Made by a program: the position numbers and the translations under genes. The notes below the pieces were generated by a model. It made no database searches and had not been told where the DNA came from. It was given only the letters and a program-made list of their open reading frames with translations. Shown one piece after another: positions 8,261 through 17,054 of a stretch of 64,000 nt of DNA (position 1 is its first letter; each line of letters starts with the position of its first letter). The stretch is from Ferrimicrobium sp. (GTDB lineage Bacteria > Actinomycetota > Acidimicrobiia > Acidimicrobiales > Acidimicrobiaceae): contig NZ_DAHXOI010000003.1 in NCBI RefSeq assembly GCF_027364955.1, forward strand, positions 62,001 through 126,000. The letters run 5' to 3'.

Positions 8261-9754
8261 TCAGGTGTTCGTCACAAAATGCATGCCCGTAGCAGCCCTC
8301 GCCTCCCCTGGCCAGCGCATTGTCACTGCCTTGGCGCGGGTATAAAATCGGATCCCCTCTTCCCCGTGCACATGAGTATCTCCGAAGAGCGAAAACTTCG
8401 ATCCACCAAAGGAGTGATAGGCCACTGGGACCGGTATCGGCACATTAACACCAACCATCCCGGAGTCGATATTCCGGATGAAGGTTCGTGCCGCACCACC
8501 ACTGCCTGTAAAAATAGCGGCTCCGTTGGCATAGGGGTTCTCGTTAACCAGAGCGATGGCCTCATCAAGGGTCGACGCCCGTAAAACGAGTAGAACGGGA
8601 CCGAAGATCTCCTCTCGATAGGCATCCATATCCAAACGGACACCATCGATGAGGGTGGGTCCAAAGAAGAAGCCAGCCTCCTTGACAAGTGGATGTTGTC
8701 GGCCATCAACCATGATCGTCGCCCCTTTTGCCTCTGCCTCACTGACAAGACGTGCAACGCGATCGCGATGAACGCCGGTGATGAGAGGGCCCATCTCTGA
8801 TTTGGGGTCAAGATAGGAACCGACAGTGAGCTGTTGCATCCGCTCCTTGATGGCAGATAGGTACTGTTCGCCATCGTCACCGACGAGCACCATCACCGAA
8901 ATGGCCATGCAACGCTCACCCGCGCTACCATACGCCGCGGAGACAGCCGCCTCGGCGACCGTCTCAACATCTGCGTCCGGCAACACCACCATGTGATTCT
9001 TTGCTCCGCCGAGAGCCTGAACGCGCTTGCCAGCGTGAGCGGCGCGTTCATAGATGGATCGGGCAATGGGAGTAGACCCGACAAACGAGATGGCCTTGAT
9101 ATCGGGGTGTTCAAGGATGCGGCCAACGGTCCGCTGATCCCCATTGACGACATTGAAGAGCCCCGGTGGTCCGCCAGCCTCGACGAAGAGTTCCGCAAGG
9201 CGTAACGCTGTAGAGGGGTCCTTTTCTGAGGGTTTGAGAACGAAACCATTACCGGTGGCGAGTGCAACCGGGAACATCCACATCGGGACCATCGCCGGAA
9301 AATTGAAAGGCGTAATCCCTGCCGCCACACCGAGAGGATATCGCACCGACATGGCATCAACCCCACGGGAAACCGAATCGTTGTACTGCCCCTTGAGCAG
9401 CTGAGGTAGACCGGTGACAAACTCGACTACCTCGACCCCTCGGGCAAACTCGCCACCAGCGTCACCAAGGACCTTGCCGTGTTCCTCGCTGATCAGCGCA
9501 ACAATCTCGTTGCGATGCGCCAGCAAAAGACTCCGGTAGTCGAACATCACACGTTGGCGGCGTGCTAGTGATTCCTCGCCCCATCCGACCTGAGCGGCCT
9601 TTGCCGCAGCAACCGCATGATCGACGACAGCCTCGTCGGCGAAGAGTACTTCGCGAACCGGTCGACCGAGTGCCGGATTATAGACCGGGCCCCGCTCGTC
9701 TCCCTCAAAGATCTCCTTGCCATCGATAAAGTGGCCAATCAACTCGCGCGTCAT
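8261..9754 (-). CDS. mmsA: CoA-acylating methylmalonate/malonate-semialdehyde dehydrogenase
   Basis: Aldehyde dehydrogenase of 497 residues, the usual length of MmsA (about 500). N151 lies in the oxyanion motif TPFNFP and the catalytic C282 in SAGERCMA; GGAKNHMVVLPDAD is typical of the MmsA/IolA subgroup. It converts methylmalonate or malonate semialdehyde plus CoA to propionyl-CoA or acetyl-CoA with NAD+. It overlaps the upstream aminotransferase gene by 4 bp, so the aminotransferase probably supplies the semialdehyde from beta-alanine or 3-aminoisobutyrate. Phosphonoacetaldehyde dehydrogenase activity is a less likely alternative suggested only by the nearby phosphonate genes. Confidence 0.88.
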   Translation of the reverse strand: MTRELIGHFIDGKEIFEGDERGPVYNPALGRPVREVLFADEAVVDHAVAAAKAAQVGWGEESLARRQRVMFDYRSLLLAHRNEIVALISEEHGKVLGDAGGEFARGVEVVEFVTGLPQLLKGQYNDSVSRGVDAMSVRYPLGVAAGITPFNFPAMVPMWMFPVALATGNGFVLKPSEKDPSTALRLAELFVEAGGPPGLFNVVNGDQRTVGRILEHPDIKAISFVGSTPIARSIYERAAHAGKRVQALGGAKNHMVVLPDADVETVAEAAVSAAYGSAGERCMAISVMVLVGDDGEQYLSAIKERMQQLTVGSYLDPKSEMGPLITGVHRDRVARLVSEAEAKGATIMVDGRQHPLVKEAGFFFGPTLIDGVRLDMDAYREEIFGPVLLVLRASTLDEAIALVNENPYANGAAIFTGSGGAARTFIRNIDSGMVGVNVPIPVPVAYHSFGGSKFSLFGDTHVHGEEGIRFYTRAKAVTMRWPGEARAATGMHFVTNT

Positions 9755-11037
9755 ACCTGAGCACCCCCTAGTACCTCTTTGAAGATCGCGATGGCTTCGC
9801 CCATCTCCTCCTGGGTGACCGATAGCGGAGGAGCAATGCGCAAGACGTTACCGAAGAGACCACCCTTGCCGATCAAGAGTCCGCGCCGTTTGGCATGCTC
9901 TAACGCCTCATTGGCCAACTTCGGTGCTGGATCCATGTTGGGTCCCTCAACGAATTCCACACCAAGCATCAAACCCTTGCCGCGAATCTCCCCAATAGAG
10001 GGGTTGGTGGCGGCCGCTTCCTCGAGCCCTTGTCGGAGTTCGGCGCCACGCTCGAGAGCATTCTGTTGTAGCTGATGGCGCAGCAGATAGTCAAAGGTCG
10101 CCACTCCCGCAGTCGCCGCCACCGGCGAACCGCCAAAGGTCGAGATCGAACTCGCCCCGAGCGAGTCCATAATCTCTCCGCGAGCAATAACGCCCGCCAG
10201 CGCCATACCATTGCCAACACCCTTTGCGAAGGTGATCATGTCCGGCTGGACGCCCTGTGCCTCATAACCCCAAAAATGCTCGCCCGTGCGACCGAAGCCG
10301 GTCTGAACCTCATCGGAGATGTAGAGAATGCCATGCGGAGCCAGGATCTTTTGGAGCTCACCAAAATATCCATCAGGAGGTAAACAGAATCCCCCAACCC
10401 CCTGGATCGGCTCAGCGATAATGGCCGCGACATCCCCACTGGTGGTTGTCATCAAAACATCTTCGAGGTCTGCCTTACCACGGGCAAGGTACTCGGCATC
10501 GGTGAGGCCTGCCAGCGGACCACGCAAGCGTGACCCACCTTGCAGCCAGCTCACAGCCAATGGTGAGAAGGAAGATGGCGACCAGTTGCGGTTGCCGGTC
10601 ACCGAGATCTGCGTGAAAGATCTCCCGTGATAGCTATTCTTAATCGCAATCACTTGGTTCGACCGACGGTAGGAAGAGGCGAGCAACAACGCTGCATCAT
10701 TGGCCTCGGTCCCCGACGTAGTGAAGAATACTTTGGCATCAGGGATCCCTGACTGAGCCGCTAGGCGTTCAGCGAGCTCCACCATTGGTTCAATCAGGTA
10801 GAGGGTTGAACTATGAATGATCCGACCTGCTTGCTCGGCAATCGCATCAACGACTTCGGGGACCGCATGACCGACCATAGTGGTCAAGATCCCTCCAAAG
10901 AAATCGAGATAGCGGCGCCCATCCGCATCAAAGACATAGCGACCCTCACCACGTTCAATTTGGATCGGTTCGTCATAATAGAGTGAAATCCATGTTGGTA
11001 GCACCGCTCGATGGCGTTGCAAAAGACTATCGGCCAC
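9751..11037 (-). CDS. Class III omega-aminotransferase (PLP)
   Basis: Aminotransferase of 428 residues in the ornithine/GABA/AGT2 group. D242 in SDEVQTGFGRTG binds the pyridine nitrogen and K272 in FAKGVGNG forms the Schiff base; TTSGTEAND near 107-113 binds the cofactor phosphate. The GTG start was chosen for its strong AGGAGG 7 bases upstream; a reading 20 residues longer lacks such a site. It is first in an operon with mmsA, which points to beta-alanine or 3-aminoisobutyrate as donor, giving a semialdehyde. AGT2-type alanine-glyoxylate activity cannot be excluded. It is divergent from a MocR regulator that probably controls it. Confidence 0.85.
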   Translation of the reverse strand: MADSLLQRHRAVLPTWISLYYDEPIQIERGEGRYVFDADGRRYLDFFGGILTTMVGHAVPEVVDAIAEQAGRIIHSSTLYLIEPMVELAERLAAQSGIPDAKVFFTTSGTEANDAALLLASSYRRSNQVIAIKNSYHGRSFTQISVTGNRNWSPSSFSPLAVSWLQGGSRLRGPLAGLTDAEYLARGKADLEDVLMTTTSGDVAAIIAEPIQGVGGFCLPPDGYFGELQKILAPHGILYISDEVQTGFGRTGEHFWGYEAQGVQPDMITFAKGVGNGMALAGVIARGEIMDSLGASSISTFGGSPVAATAGVATFDYLLRHQLQQNALERGAELRQGLEEAAATNPSIGEIRGKGLMLGVEFVEGPNMDPAPKLANEALEHAKRRGLLIGKGGLFGNVLRIAPPLSVTQEEMGEAIAIFKEVLGGAQV

Positions 11038-11148
11038 GTTGTCCCTCCTACGATTACGGCTAACTTCTCCTATAATAGCCAACATTGTATGACCCATAGA
11101 GGGTTTAATGTACCAAACATTCTTTATGATCTGCTAAGCTACCCATCG
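11038..11148. promoter_or_regulatory. Divergent control region for aminotransferase operon and MocR gene
   Basis: A perfect TATAAT box is on the plus strand at 11071-11076, and TACAAT lies on the minus strand at 11084-11089. Three half-sites of ACATT occur: 11084-11088 region (ACATT at 11083-11087), AATGT at 11107-11111 and ACATT at 11117-11121; the last two form the inverted repeat AATGT-ACCAA-ACATT. This arrangement suits a MocR dimer, whose known relatives bind paired short repeats between divergent genes. Operator assignment is inference. Confidence 0.5.
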
Positions 11149-12534
11149 ATGATTGAGAGGTCCAACTTCCACACCACCGAAGAGATCTGCCAGATGCTCG
11201 GATCTGCAATTAGCCGCAATGGTATGCGCGGTCTCACTGAAGCGTTTATCCAGCTCACACGCGACGGCAGACTCCGATCGGGCGATCGTTTGCCGTCGAT
11301 ACGACAACTGGCTGACCATCTTGGCGTCTCGCCAACGACCGTCGCCGCCTCCTGGTCACACCTGGCACAGCTCGGACTCTTGAGTTCCCATGGACGTCGA
11401 GGGAGCTTCGTGACCGAGACAACGAGATTCACACCCGCAGCCCCACGTTGGCACTTCTATGAGGACTCCCAGAGCTATGCACTGGACTTTGCCTCAGGCG
11501 TCCCCGATCCTCGCCTGCTCCCAAGTCCAGTTGCATCCCTCGTCCACCTGGGTAGTTCTGCGATATCCTCCTACCTCGACCCACCGGTCTATCCACCGTT
11601 GGTCGATACCCTCGCCCAGTTGGTCCCCAGCCGTCTCACTGAGTCCGACTTCGACCTCACCATCGTCGATGGTGCTCTCGATGCCATTGATCGCGTATTG
11701 GCTATCGGCCCCTCCTACCATCGGGCCGTTATTCTCGAAGAGCCCAACTTCCCCGCCCTCTACGATCTCGTGGAGAGTCATGGCCTTGAAATCCGACCGG
11801 TTGCCGTCGACGATCAGGGTATCAGTACCACTGGCCTGCGCGCCGAACTAGCGAAAGGTGGTGTCGGTGCAGTTTTGCTACAGCCTCGATCGCAGAATCC
11901 AACGGGCTCCTCACTCTCCAAACAACGGGCCCTTGAGATCGCAGAGATTCTCGGTCAATACCCTGAGGTAATGGTGCTAGAGGACGACCACTCTGGCCTA
12001 GTGAGTGGCGAGCCGCTCTGGACGATGGCCGAAACGCTCGGCAGCCGAATCGTCTATATCTTGAGTTTCTCGAAGTCCCATGGTCCGGACCTCCGCCTTG
12101 CCGCTGTATTCGCCAACCATGATCTGGTCGCCGATCTCAACCGTAGACGCACCCTGGGACCCTCCTGGTCATCCAAGCTTCTCCAGGCTACCTTGCACCA
12201 AATGCTCACTGATGCGAAAATCCAGGACCTTACATTGGCGGCCCAGTTCGCCTATAGTGAGCGGCGAACAGCGGTAGCAGACCTTTTCCAAATGAAGGCG
12301 ACCGGCTCCGGCATCAATGTCTGGGTCGACACCGCTGATTCCTTGCATGCACTGCTGCAACTCACCCATGAGCACATCCGGGTTGCACCGGGAACGAACT
12401 TTTACGCCACCACCTCAACCACCGCGCACCAGTTCCGCTTCACCTTGAGCGAACCGACCACGGAGTTCAACCTCGCACTCGAAGCAGTCGCCTCCGCCAT
12501 CGCTAAGATGCCCCGAACGAGTTCCTACCGATAA
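11149..12534 (+). CDS. MocR-family transcriptional regulator (GntR wHTH fused to aminotransferase domain)
   Basis: Protein of 461 residues. A GntR-type winged helix occupies about 27-90 (RSGDRLPSIRQLADHLGV is typical) and a fold-type I aminotransferase-like domain occupies about 110-455. The PLP lysine is retained as K309 in LSFSKSHGPDLRL, with the aspartate pair at 279-280, so it probably senses PLP or a PLP-amino acid adduct. The start is the ATG nearest the winged helix; no Shine-Dalgarno is visible, and up to 46 more codons are open upstream across the control region. Divergence from the aminotransferase-mmsA operon predicts that operon as its target. Confidence 0.87.
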   Translation: MIERSNFHTTEEICQMLGSAISRNGMRGLTEAFIQLTRDGRLRSGDRLPSIRQLADHLGVSPTTVAASWSHLAQLGLLSSHGRRGSFVTETTRFTPAAPRWHFYEDSQSYALDFASGVPDPRLLPSPVASLVHLGSSAISSYLDPPVYPPLVDTLAQLVPSRLTESDFDLTIVDGALDAIDRVLAIGPSYHRAVILEEPNFPALYDLVESHGLEIRPVAVDDQGISTTGLRAELAKGGVGAVLLQPRSQNPTGSSLSKQRALEIAEILGQYPEVMVLEDDHSGLVSGEPLWTMAETLGSRIVYILSFSKSHGPDLRLAAVFANHDLVADLNRRRTLGPSWSSKLLQATLHQMLTDAKIQDLTLAAQFAYSERRTAVADLFQMKATGSGINVWVDTADSLHALLQLTHEHIRVAPGTNFYATTSTTAHQFRFTLSEPTTEFNLALEAVASAIAKMPRTSSYR

Positions 12535-12630
12535 CAATCCCTCGCTGCGCAGGAACACCGTCGCCGAATGCGAGAGTTCGCCCACAGCTTCCGATCATGG
12601 CCTTGACCGGTCAGACGGGCGGACCGAGAA

Positions 12631-12652
12631 CCCCAGACCAGCCCGACTGGGG
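12631..12652. terminator. Candidate hairpin between convergent genes
   Basis: CCCCAG and CTGGGG pair perfectly around a 10-base loop, between the end of the MocR gene and the end of the SRPBCC gene. A partial flanking GAAC/GTTC pairing could extend the stem with a bulge. There is no T tract. The rest of the 238-bp gap holds nothing recognisable. Confidence 0.35.
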
Positions 12653-12772
12653 AGTTCAACGCCGACAACACAACCACACATCGGACGGCAGCTTCCCTAC
12701 GCCGAGCTAGCGAGTACTGCACCGACGGACCGGTTCCCAAAGATCAACCGGAGATAGGTTCGCGGGACGGTC

Positions 12773-13243
12773 CTAGCTATGCGTCCCGTCAGCGAGTTCC
12801 CCGTTCGCATGCGACTGCACTCGCTCCGCAAGATCGTCAAGGGCGGTTCGAATGATCTTGACCTCAGCCCTACGCTTCACAAAAGACGGTAGCGGAACGA
12901 TGAGCTCCGCGGAGAGCTCGTAGGTGACCTGCGTCATTTCGTTCGCACTGCGATCAAAAGTGTAGCGGCCGTCCATCTTTGAGGTGATATCCCCTGCCAC
13001 CTGACTCCAGCTGATGGAGTGTGGTGCATCGCTGTAATCATAGAGCAAGGTATACGACGCACTCCGTCCGAAGGCACCGGTACGAAACGCGACCCTCAGT
13101 GGTCGACCAGCGGTATCATGCTCAACGACCTGAACGCTCCGTACATCAGAGGCCCACGTTGGATAGCTTTCAACCTCAACAACGGCCTGAAAACAGGCGT
13201 CAACACTCGCAGGGATCTCCTTTGAGTCCGATGTGATATCCAT
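12773..13243 (-). CDS. SRPBCC (polyketide cyclase/START-like) domain protein
   Basis: Cytoplasmic protein of 156 residues that fits the SRPBCC fold in one domain: PASVDACFQAVVEVESYPTW at the start is the typical opening, with W in the YPxW turn, followed by alternating strands and a C-terminal helix. Such proteins bind hydrophobic ligands; actinobacterial members of this sub-type are conserved but mostly uncharacterised. A strong GAGGAGG sits 6 bases before the ATG. It follows the PimB'-like glycosyltransferase by 24 bp on the same strand, so co-transcription is likely. No catalytic function is claimed. Confidence 0.75.
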   Translation of the reverse strand: MDITSDSKEIPASVDACFQAVVEVESYPTWASDVRSVQVVEHDTAGRPLRVAFRTGAFGRSASYTLLYDYSDAPHSISWSQVAGDITSKMDGRYTFDRSANEMTQVTYELSAELIVPLPSFVKRRAEVKIIRTALDDLAERVQSHANGELADGTHS

Positions 13244-13267
13244 CGCTTCCTCCTCTACCCATTGACT

Positions 13268-14383
13268 CTACCCACGAGCCAAGGCGTGCAGTGATGCCTC
13301 ATATGCCTTACTTAGCTGATCATAGTCAAAATTCGTTCGAATGTATGCGCTTGTCTCGCGGCGGTACAACTTGAGACGTGCCGGATCCGCCAGTAGCTCA
13401 CGCAGCAACCGAGCCAGCTCCTTCGGCCCCGCTACCTCCAAGAGGTGCCCGCTCTTAGGAGCGAGCGCCTCACCGGTTCCCCCAGAGGCTCCGACGATAG
13501 CGGGCGTTCCGCACGCCTGGGCCTCAAGGATGACGATGCCAAACCCCTCTCGCTCGATCCCAAACCACCGATCTCGGGCAGGGAAGACGAAGAGATCGGC
13601 CGCCTGATATAGCTCAATTTTGGCCTCCTCTGCGAGGGGACCATGGAAGACCACCGAGCTGGGGACCGCTGCGGCGAGTCGCATGAGACGCGCCCGATCG
13701 CGCCCATCGCCGACAATATGGATCTCTGCACCGGTCCTCGCGTCAAGCTCGGCCGCAGCACGCAGAAGGGTATCGGCACCTTTACGAGGTACCAGGCGTG
13801 AGACAAAGAGAATGAGTTGCCGCTCAGGGTTGGTCATCCACTGACGACGCAGTCGGGAACGGTCATCCTCCTCCAGAGGGCAATAACGACTCGCATCGAT
13901 GCCAGGGGGGACCACAAAGACGCTCGCGCTAGGAGCGAGTTGGCATACCTCATCCGCAGGATAACCTCCCGCTGCGATCACTCCACGGGCACCACGAATG
14001 GTGCGCTGGAGCTGTGCACGTACCAGAGGCAGGTAGGCGGGAACGCGAACCTCGGCACCATGGGCAATGACTGCGTACGGACGCCCGAGCGCGTCGCCGA
14101 CCGCGCCAATTGGAAAGATTGGATCGTAAACCACCAACTCAGGATCGAAGCTCGCTAGCGACTGTCGCAGCGTGGTGATCGTGGATGGTGTCGGCAAGAG
14201 ACGCTCCCCTAGACGCACAACGGGTGCACCAAAGGTCCGATCGAACTCCGAAGCTCCCGGAACCGTCGTGGTGATCACCAAGAAGGACTCCGGGTCAAGC
14301 CTTCGATAGATCTCGCCAAGGTAGGCCTGGATCCCGCCTACCTTAGGCAGGAAATCATTGGTAATCAACACGTGACGCATCAT
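13268..14383 (-). CDS. GT-B glycosyltransferase family 4, PimB'-like mannosyltransferase
   Basis: Glycosyltransferase of about 371 residues. The N-terminal TNDFLPKVGGIQAYL motif is shared with PimB', which adds the second mannose to phosphatidylinositol mannoside from GDP-mannose on the cytoplasmic face. The C-terminal domain carries FVSRLVPRKGADTLL and the E-x7-E motif EREGFGIVILE followed by QACGTPAI. The ATG chosen overlaps the queG stop as ATGA; a GTG three codons upstream is possible. The window also encodes PgsA, PatA and PimA, which supports the PIM assignment, though other GDP-sugar or UDP-sugar acceptors are possible. Confidence 0.75.
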   Translation of the reverse strand: MMRHVLITNDFLPKVGGIQAYLGEIYRRLDPESFLVITTTVPGASEFDRTFGAPVVRLGERLLPTPSTITTLRQSLASFDPELVVYDPIFPIGAVGDALGRPYAVIAHGAEVRVPAYLPLVRAQLQRTIRGARGVIAAGGYPADEVCQLAPSASVFVVPPGIDASRYCPLEEDDRSRLRRQWMTNPERQLILFVSRLVPRKGADTLLRAAAELDARTGAEIHIVGDGRDRARLMRLAAAVPSSVVFHGPLAEEAKIELYQAADLFVFPARDRWFGIEREGFGIVILEAQACGTPAIVGASGGTGEALAPKSGHLLEVAGPKELARLLRELLADPARLKLYRRETSAYIRTNFDYDQLSKAYEASLHALARG

Positions 14384-15369
14384 CGTGCCCACCGTACTCC
14401 GAGTAAGGAACGCAAGCCCTCTGTTCGATGCCGTTGGTCGCTGGCGGTGCAGAGGCGGGCAAGCGCGCGTCGTTCATCGTAGGTCAAAGAACCTCGGTTC
14501 CTCAACGCGTTGGCAACATTGCGACGGACATAAAATGGATCGCGTCGAGGGATATACCAATGCCCTAGTTCGTCGAGGAGTTCTCGGTCGCCCTCACGCA
14601 GCCAACGAACAAGGGGCGCAAGATCGGCTGGCTCGCGACGGCGCCAGCCGATTGGACACGCATCGATACAGCTATCACACCCATAGACGCGCGTCCCCAC
14701 CTCCCGACGATCATCGAACGACCAGCTCTCTTGTTGGAGAATATTAGCAATACAACGAGAAGCCACGATGACCCCGGGCAAGCGAATCGCACCCGTGGGA
14801 CAGGCATCCACGCAGCGGCGACACCCTCGACAGGGGTCGACTCCAAAGCGGTGTCCGATCTGGACCTTGAGCACCTCCTCGGTGAAGATCGATCCGAGCA
14901 CCACGCGCGCACCCACCTTGGGCACCATCACCAGGGAATGGCGTCCCACCAGTCCGATCCCGGCACGACGGGCCAACGCCTTGTCGAAGGCCTGGTTTGC
15001 ATCGTATAACGATGTTGCGCGCAGTCCTGACGCTCGCAGACTGGTCACCGCAGCCGCCAACGTCGCGCGTAGGTAACGATAACTGTGATGCTGGGCATAG
15101 CCAGCGACGACCGCAACGTCCTCAAGGGTCGTGCGATAAGGAATCGCGATAGACACATATCCCCGACTCCATGGGAAAGTGCTCTGTAAGGTCGCCGCCC
15201 GTTGGGGGTTACGGAAGGTGAAATGGTCCTCGTCGGCCTGGCCCGCAGCGATGCGGAGTCGGGCCTGATGTGCATCAAAATGCAGGGTGCTCGTCGCACC
15301 AGACCCGGCTGCCACGACCCCTCGCTCCGTCAACAACTCCTCGAGTTGACGCTCGATCTCTATAGGCAT
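14380..15369 (-). CDS. queG: Epoxyqueuosine reductase
   Basis: Cobalamin-dependent iron-sulfur enzyme of 329 residues that reduces epoxyqueuosine in tRNA to queuosine, the last step of the pathway. Two 4Fe-4S cluster motifs are visible: CRGCRRCVDACPTGA and CDSCIDACP, the second closing the usual QueG pattern. The N-terminal flavodoxin/cobalamin-binding part carries YDANQAFDKALARRAGIG. A HEAT-like C-terminus follows. It overlaps the glycosyltransferase by 4 bp and lies 2 bp from the DUF4031 gene, so this is one operon. No other queuosine genes are in the window. Confidence 0.88.
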   Translation of the reverse strand: MPIEIERQLEELLTERGVVAAGSGATSTLHFDAHQARLRIAAGQADEDHFTFRNPQRAATLQSTFPWSRGYVSIAIPYRTTLEDVAVVAGYAQHHSYRYLRATLAAAVTSLRASGLRATSLYDANQAFDKALARRAGIGLVGRHSLVMVPKVGARVVLGSIFTEEVLKVQIGHRFGVDPCRGCRRCVDACPTGAIRLPGVIVASRCIANILQQESWSFDDRREVGTRVYGCDSCIDACPIGWRRREPADLAPLVRWLREGDRELLDELGHWYIPRRDPFYVRRNVANALRNRGSLTYDERRALARLCTASDQRHRTEGLRSLLGVRWAR

Positions 15370-15371
15370 CG

Positions 15372-15626
15372 TTATCGAGTTCGCGGCACACGCAGCCCGG
15401 CCCGGCGAAGCGCCCGAACAATCTCGCGTGGGTCTACCTGGCGGACACCTGCCGCCAGCACCGCTGCCACATACTCCTCCGGAATGTCATAATGGTCGCG
15501 ATGGAAACTACGATCGAGACCTAATCGACGAGCCCCACGATGAAGCTCATCTAAGGACAGGTCACTGATCAGGTGAGCAAATCGACGCCCATCTCGGTGA
15601 AAGATCGGTCGATCGATCAGCAGCAT
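15372..15626 (-). CDS. DUF4031 domain protein
   Basis: Small protein of 84 residues matching the DUF4031 pattern: HLISDLSLDELHRGARRLG in the first half, FHRDHYDIPEE in the middle and a basic C-terminal helix (ALRRAGLRVPRTR). Conserved His, Asp and Arg residues suggest a nucleotide- or metal-binding role but no function is established. The start overlaps the stop of the flavin reductase by one base (TAATG), so its translation is tied to that gene. It lies between the reductase and queG. Confidence 0.75.
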   Translation of the reverse strand: MLLIDRPIFHRDGRRFAHLISDLSLDELHRGARRLGLDRSFHRDHYDIPEEYVAAVLAAGVRQVDPREIVRALRRAGLRVPRTR

Positions 15627-16387
15627 TAATCGTACTTCTCTGTCTTGATCACATCTGGTTCCAGACCCAACTCCAGAAGCGACCGCTCACAATCATCGAC
15701 CATCTCCGGAGGGCCGCACAGATACGCGAGCTTGGGAGCCGTCTCTACGAAGACCTCCTCCACCATCTCCTTGTCGATGCGTCGATGGTAGCGCGCCAAT
15801 GGGTTGTCCGTCTCACGAGTGAACGTGTGCGTGACCTGGAGCCAGTCGTACCGTAGCGCTAAGGCTGAGAGTTCATCCCGATAGATGACATACTCAGCAG
15901 ATTTCGAGCTAAAGACGAGGTGCATCGGAACGGTCGTCCCCTTGGAGACTTGATAGCGGATCATGGCCATGAGGGGCACCACACCGGAACCAGCACCGAT
16001 CAAGAGAACGGGACCACCCTCCTCCTCAGTCCAGGTGAAGGCACCATAAGGCCCGCGCACCTCAAGGATCGAACCCACTGGACACTCCCGGACAAGGACC
16101 GGCGAGACCAAGCCCCCTTCCATCTCCTTGACACCAACCTCGATAATGTCAAAACGCGGATGTGGGCTGGATCCAACGGAGTAAGCGCGCTGGATGGGAC
16201 GCGGTCGCCCATCGACCGGAATACGGATGTTGTAGTACTGTCCTGGAAGAAAAGGCTCCGGCTGCGGTAACTGGATACGTAAGCTGCTGGTCTCTGGCGT
16301 CTCGACGACCACCTCAACGACCTCACCAGCCTGCCAAATCGGGGCTGGGCGGCGTGGCCGGCCTGGCTGACTCGACTCACTCATCAT
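15626..16387 (-). CDS. Ferredoxin-NADP reductase-family flavoprotein
   Basis: Protein of 253 residues with the FNR two-domain layout. The FAD domain has RAYSVGSS (the RxYS motif); the NAD(P) domain has GAGSGVVPLMAMIRY and ends at LCGPPEMVDDCERSLLELG. No 2Fe-2S cysteine motif is present, so it needs an external electron partner. The C-terminus KTEKYD has an acidic-aromatic ending different from plant-type FNR. It overlaps the zinc-ribbon gene upstream by 4 bp (ATGA), and the two genes look like a unit. Related proteins serve mono-oxygenases and molybdoenzymes; the partner here is unknown. Confidence 0.8.
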   Translation of the reverse strand: MMSESSQPGRPRRPAPIWQAGEVVEVVVETPETSSLRIQLPQPEPFLPGQYYNIRIPVDGRPRPIQRAYSVGSSPHPRFDIIEVGVKEMEGGLVSPVLVRECPVGSILEVRGPYGAFTWTEEEGGPVLLIGAGSGVVPLMAMIRYQVSKGTTVPMHLVFSSKSAEYVIYRDELSALALRYDWLQVTHTFTRETDNPLARYHRRIDKEMVEEVFVETAPKLAYLCGPPEMVDDCERSLLELGLEPDVIKTEKYD

Positions 16388-16611
16388 GCCTCGCTAACGC
16401 TGTGCTCAGCCCCCTGAGTGATGATCTCGACAAATTTTGGGGTCGCACACCATCGACATGACACCTCCTCGACCACCCGAGAAATCTCTTCAGGTTCCTC
16501 AATCTCCAGGTCTCCCGCAACGCTGTAATGATAAAAACATCGACTACGAACCATTGAGGTCACATCAAACCGCGTCACATTACCGCAATTCGTGCACCGA
16601 TACCTTCTCAT
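16384..16611 (-). CDS. Small zinc-ribbon protein of unknown function
   Basis: Protein of 75 residues with two CxxC knuckles, CTNCGN near residue 6 and CRWC near residue 52, which together would bind one zinc. The section between them is rich in aromatic and charged residues with an acidic stretch (LEIEEPEEISRVVEEVS). GAGGAG lies upstream of the ATG. It is the first gene of the operon that continues through the flavin reductase, DUF4031 and queG. I do not recognise the family. An electron-carrier role by rubredoxin-like iron binding is conceivable, but the knuckles lack the usual rubredoxin CPxCG form. Confidence 0.7.
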   Translation of the reverse strand: MRRYRCTNCGNVTRFDVTSMVRSRCFYHYSVAGDLEIEEPEEISRVVEEVSCRWCATPKFVEIITQGAEHSVSEA

Positions 16612-17054
16612 GCCTTCTCCTCATGCAAACTTCTCCTTCAGGCTACCAGCCAAAGGCGCGAACCCGAATTCCAGCACCCGAGATGGGTTTGCCGTTCCGC
16701 TTATCCTCAACATCGCGCACAGGATGCTGATTCCACCCACGCAGACGAATACTACCGGAGAGGAAGAATAGGAGGATGCAACCAGCACTGCTCAATCTCT
16801 GACTGGTGCCATCGAACTCGCTGATGTGTCGCGGCACACGGGTCAATGGGGTGTGGTGAACACCACAGGTTGACCTACTATCGCATGCAGCGTATCCACG
16901 ACTGCGCACATCGATCTACGGTTCGCTCCGTCCTGGACCGCGGTCCGTTTCACCCATCGGGATGCCAAACCCAGTTCGGCCAGCATTGCCCCTCTAACGT
17001 CGTCGCAACTCACGGGTCTCGCTGAAGGAAACCATAGGGTCTCGACTCCTGCGT
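16612..17054. other. Intergenic region of about 440 bp, no confident gene
   Basis: It lies between the zinc-ribbon operon and ruvB, both transcribed leftward, so it should hold the promoter of that operon. A 71-codon frame (16843-17058) starts with GTG overlapping the ruvB stop as GTGA, like real coupled genes here, but its composition is unconvincing and no family is recognised. No hairpin with a T tract is visible. Confidence 0.45.
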
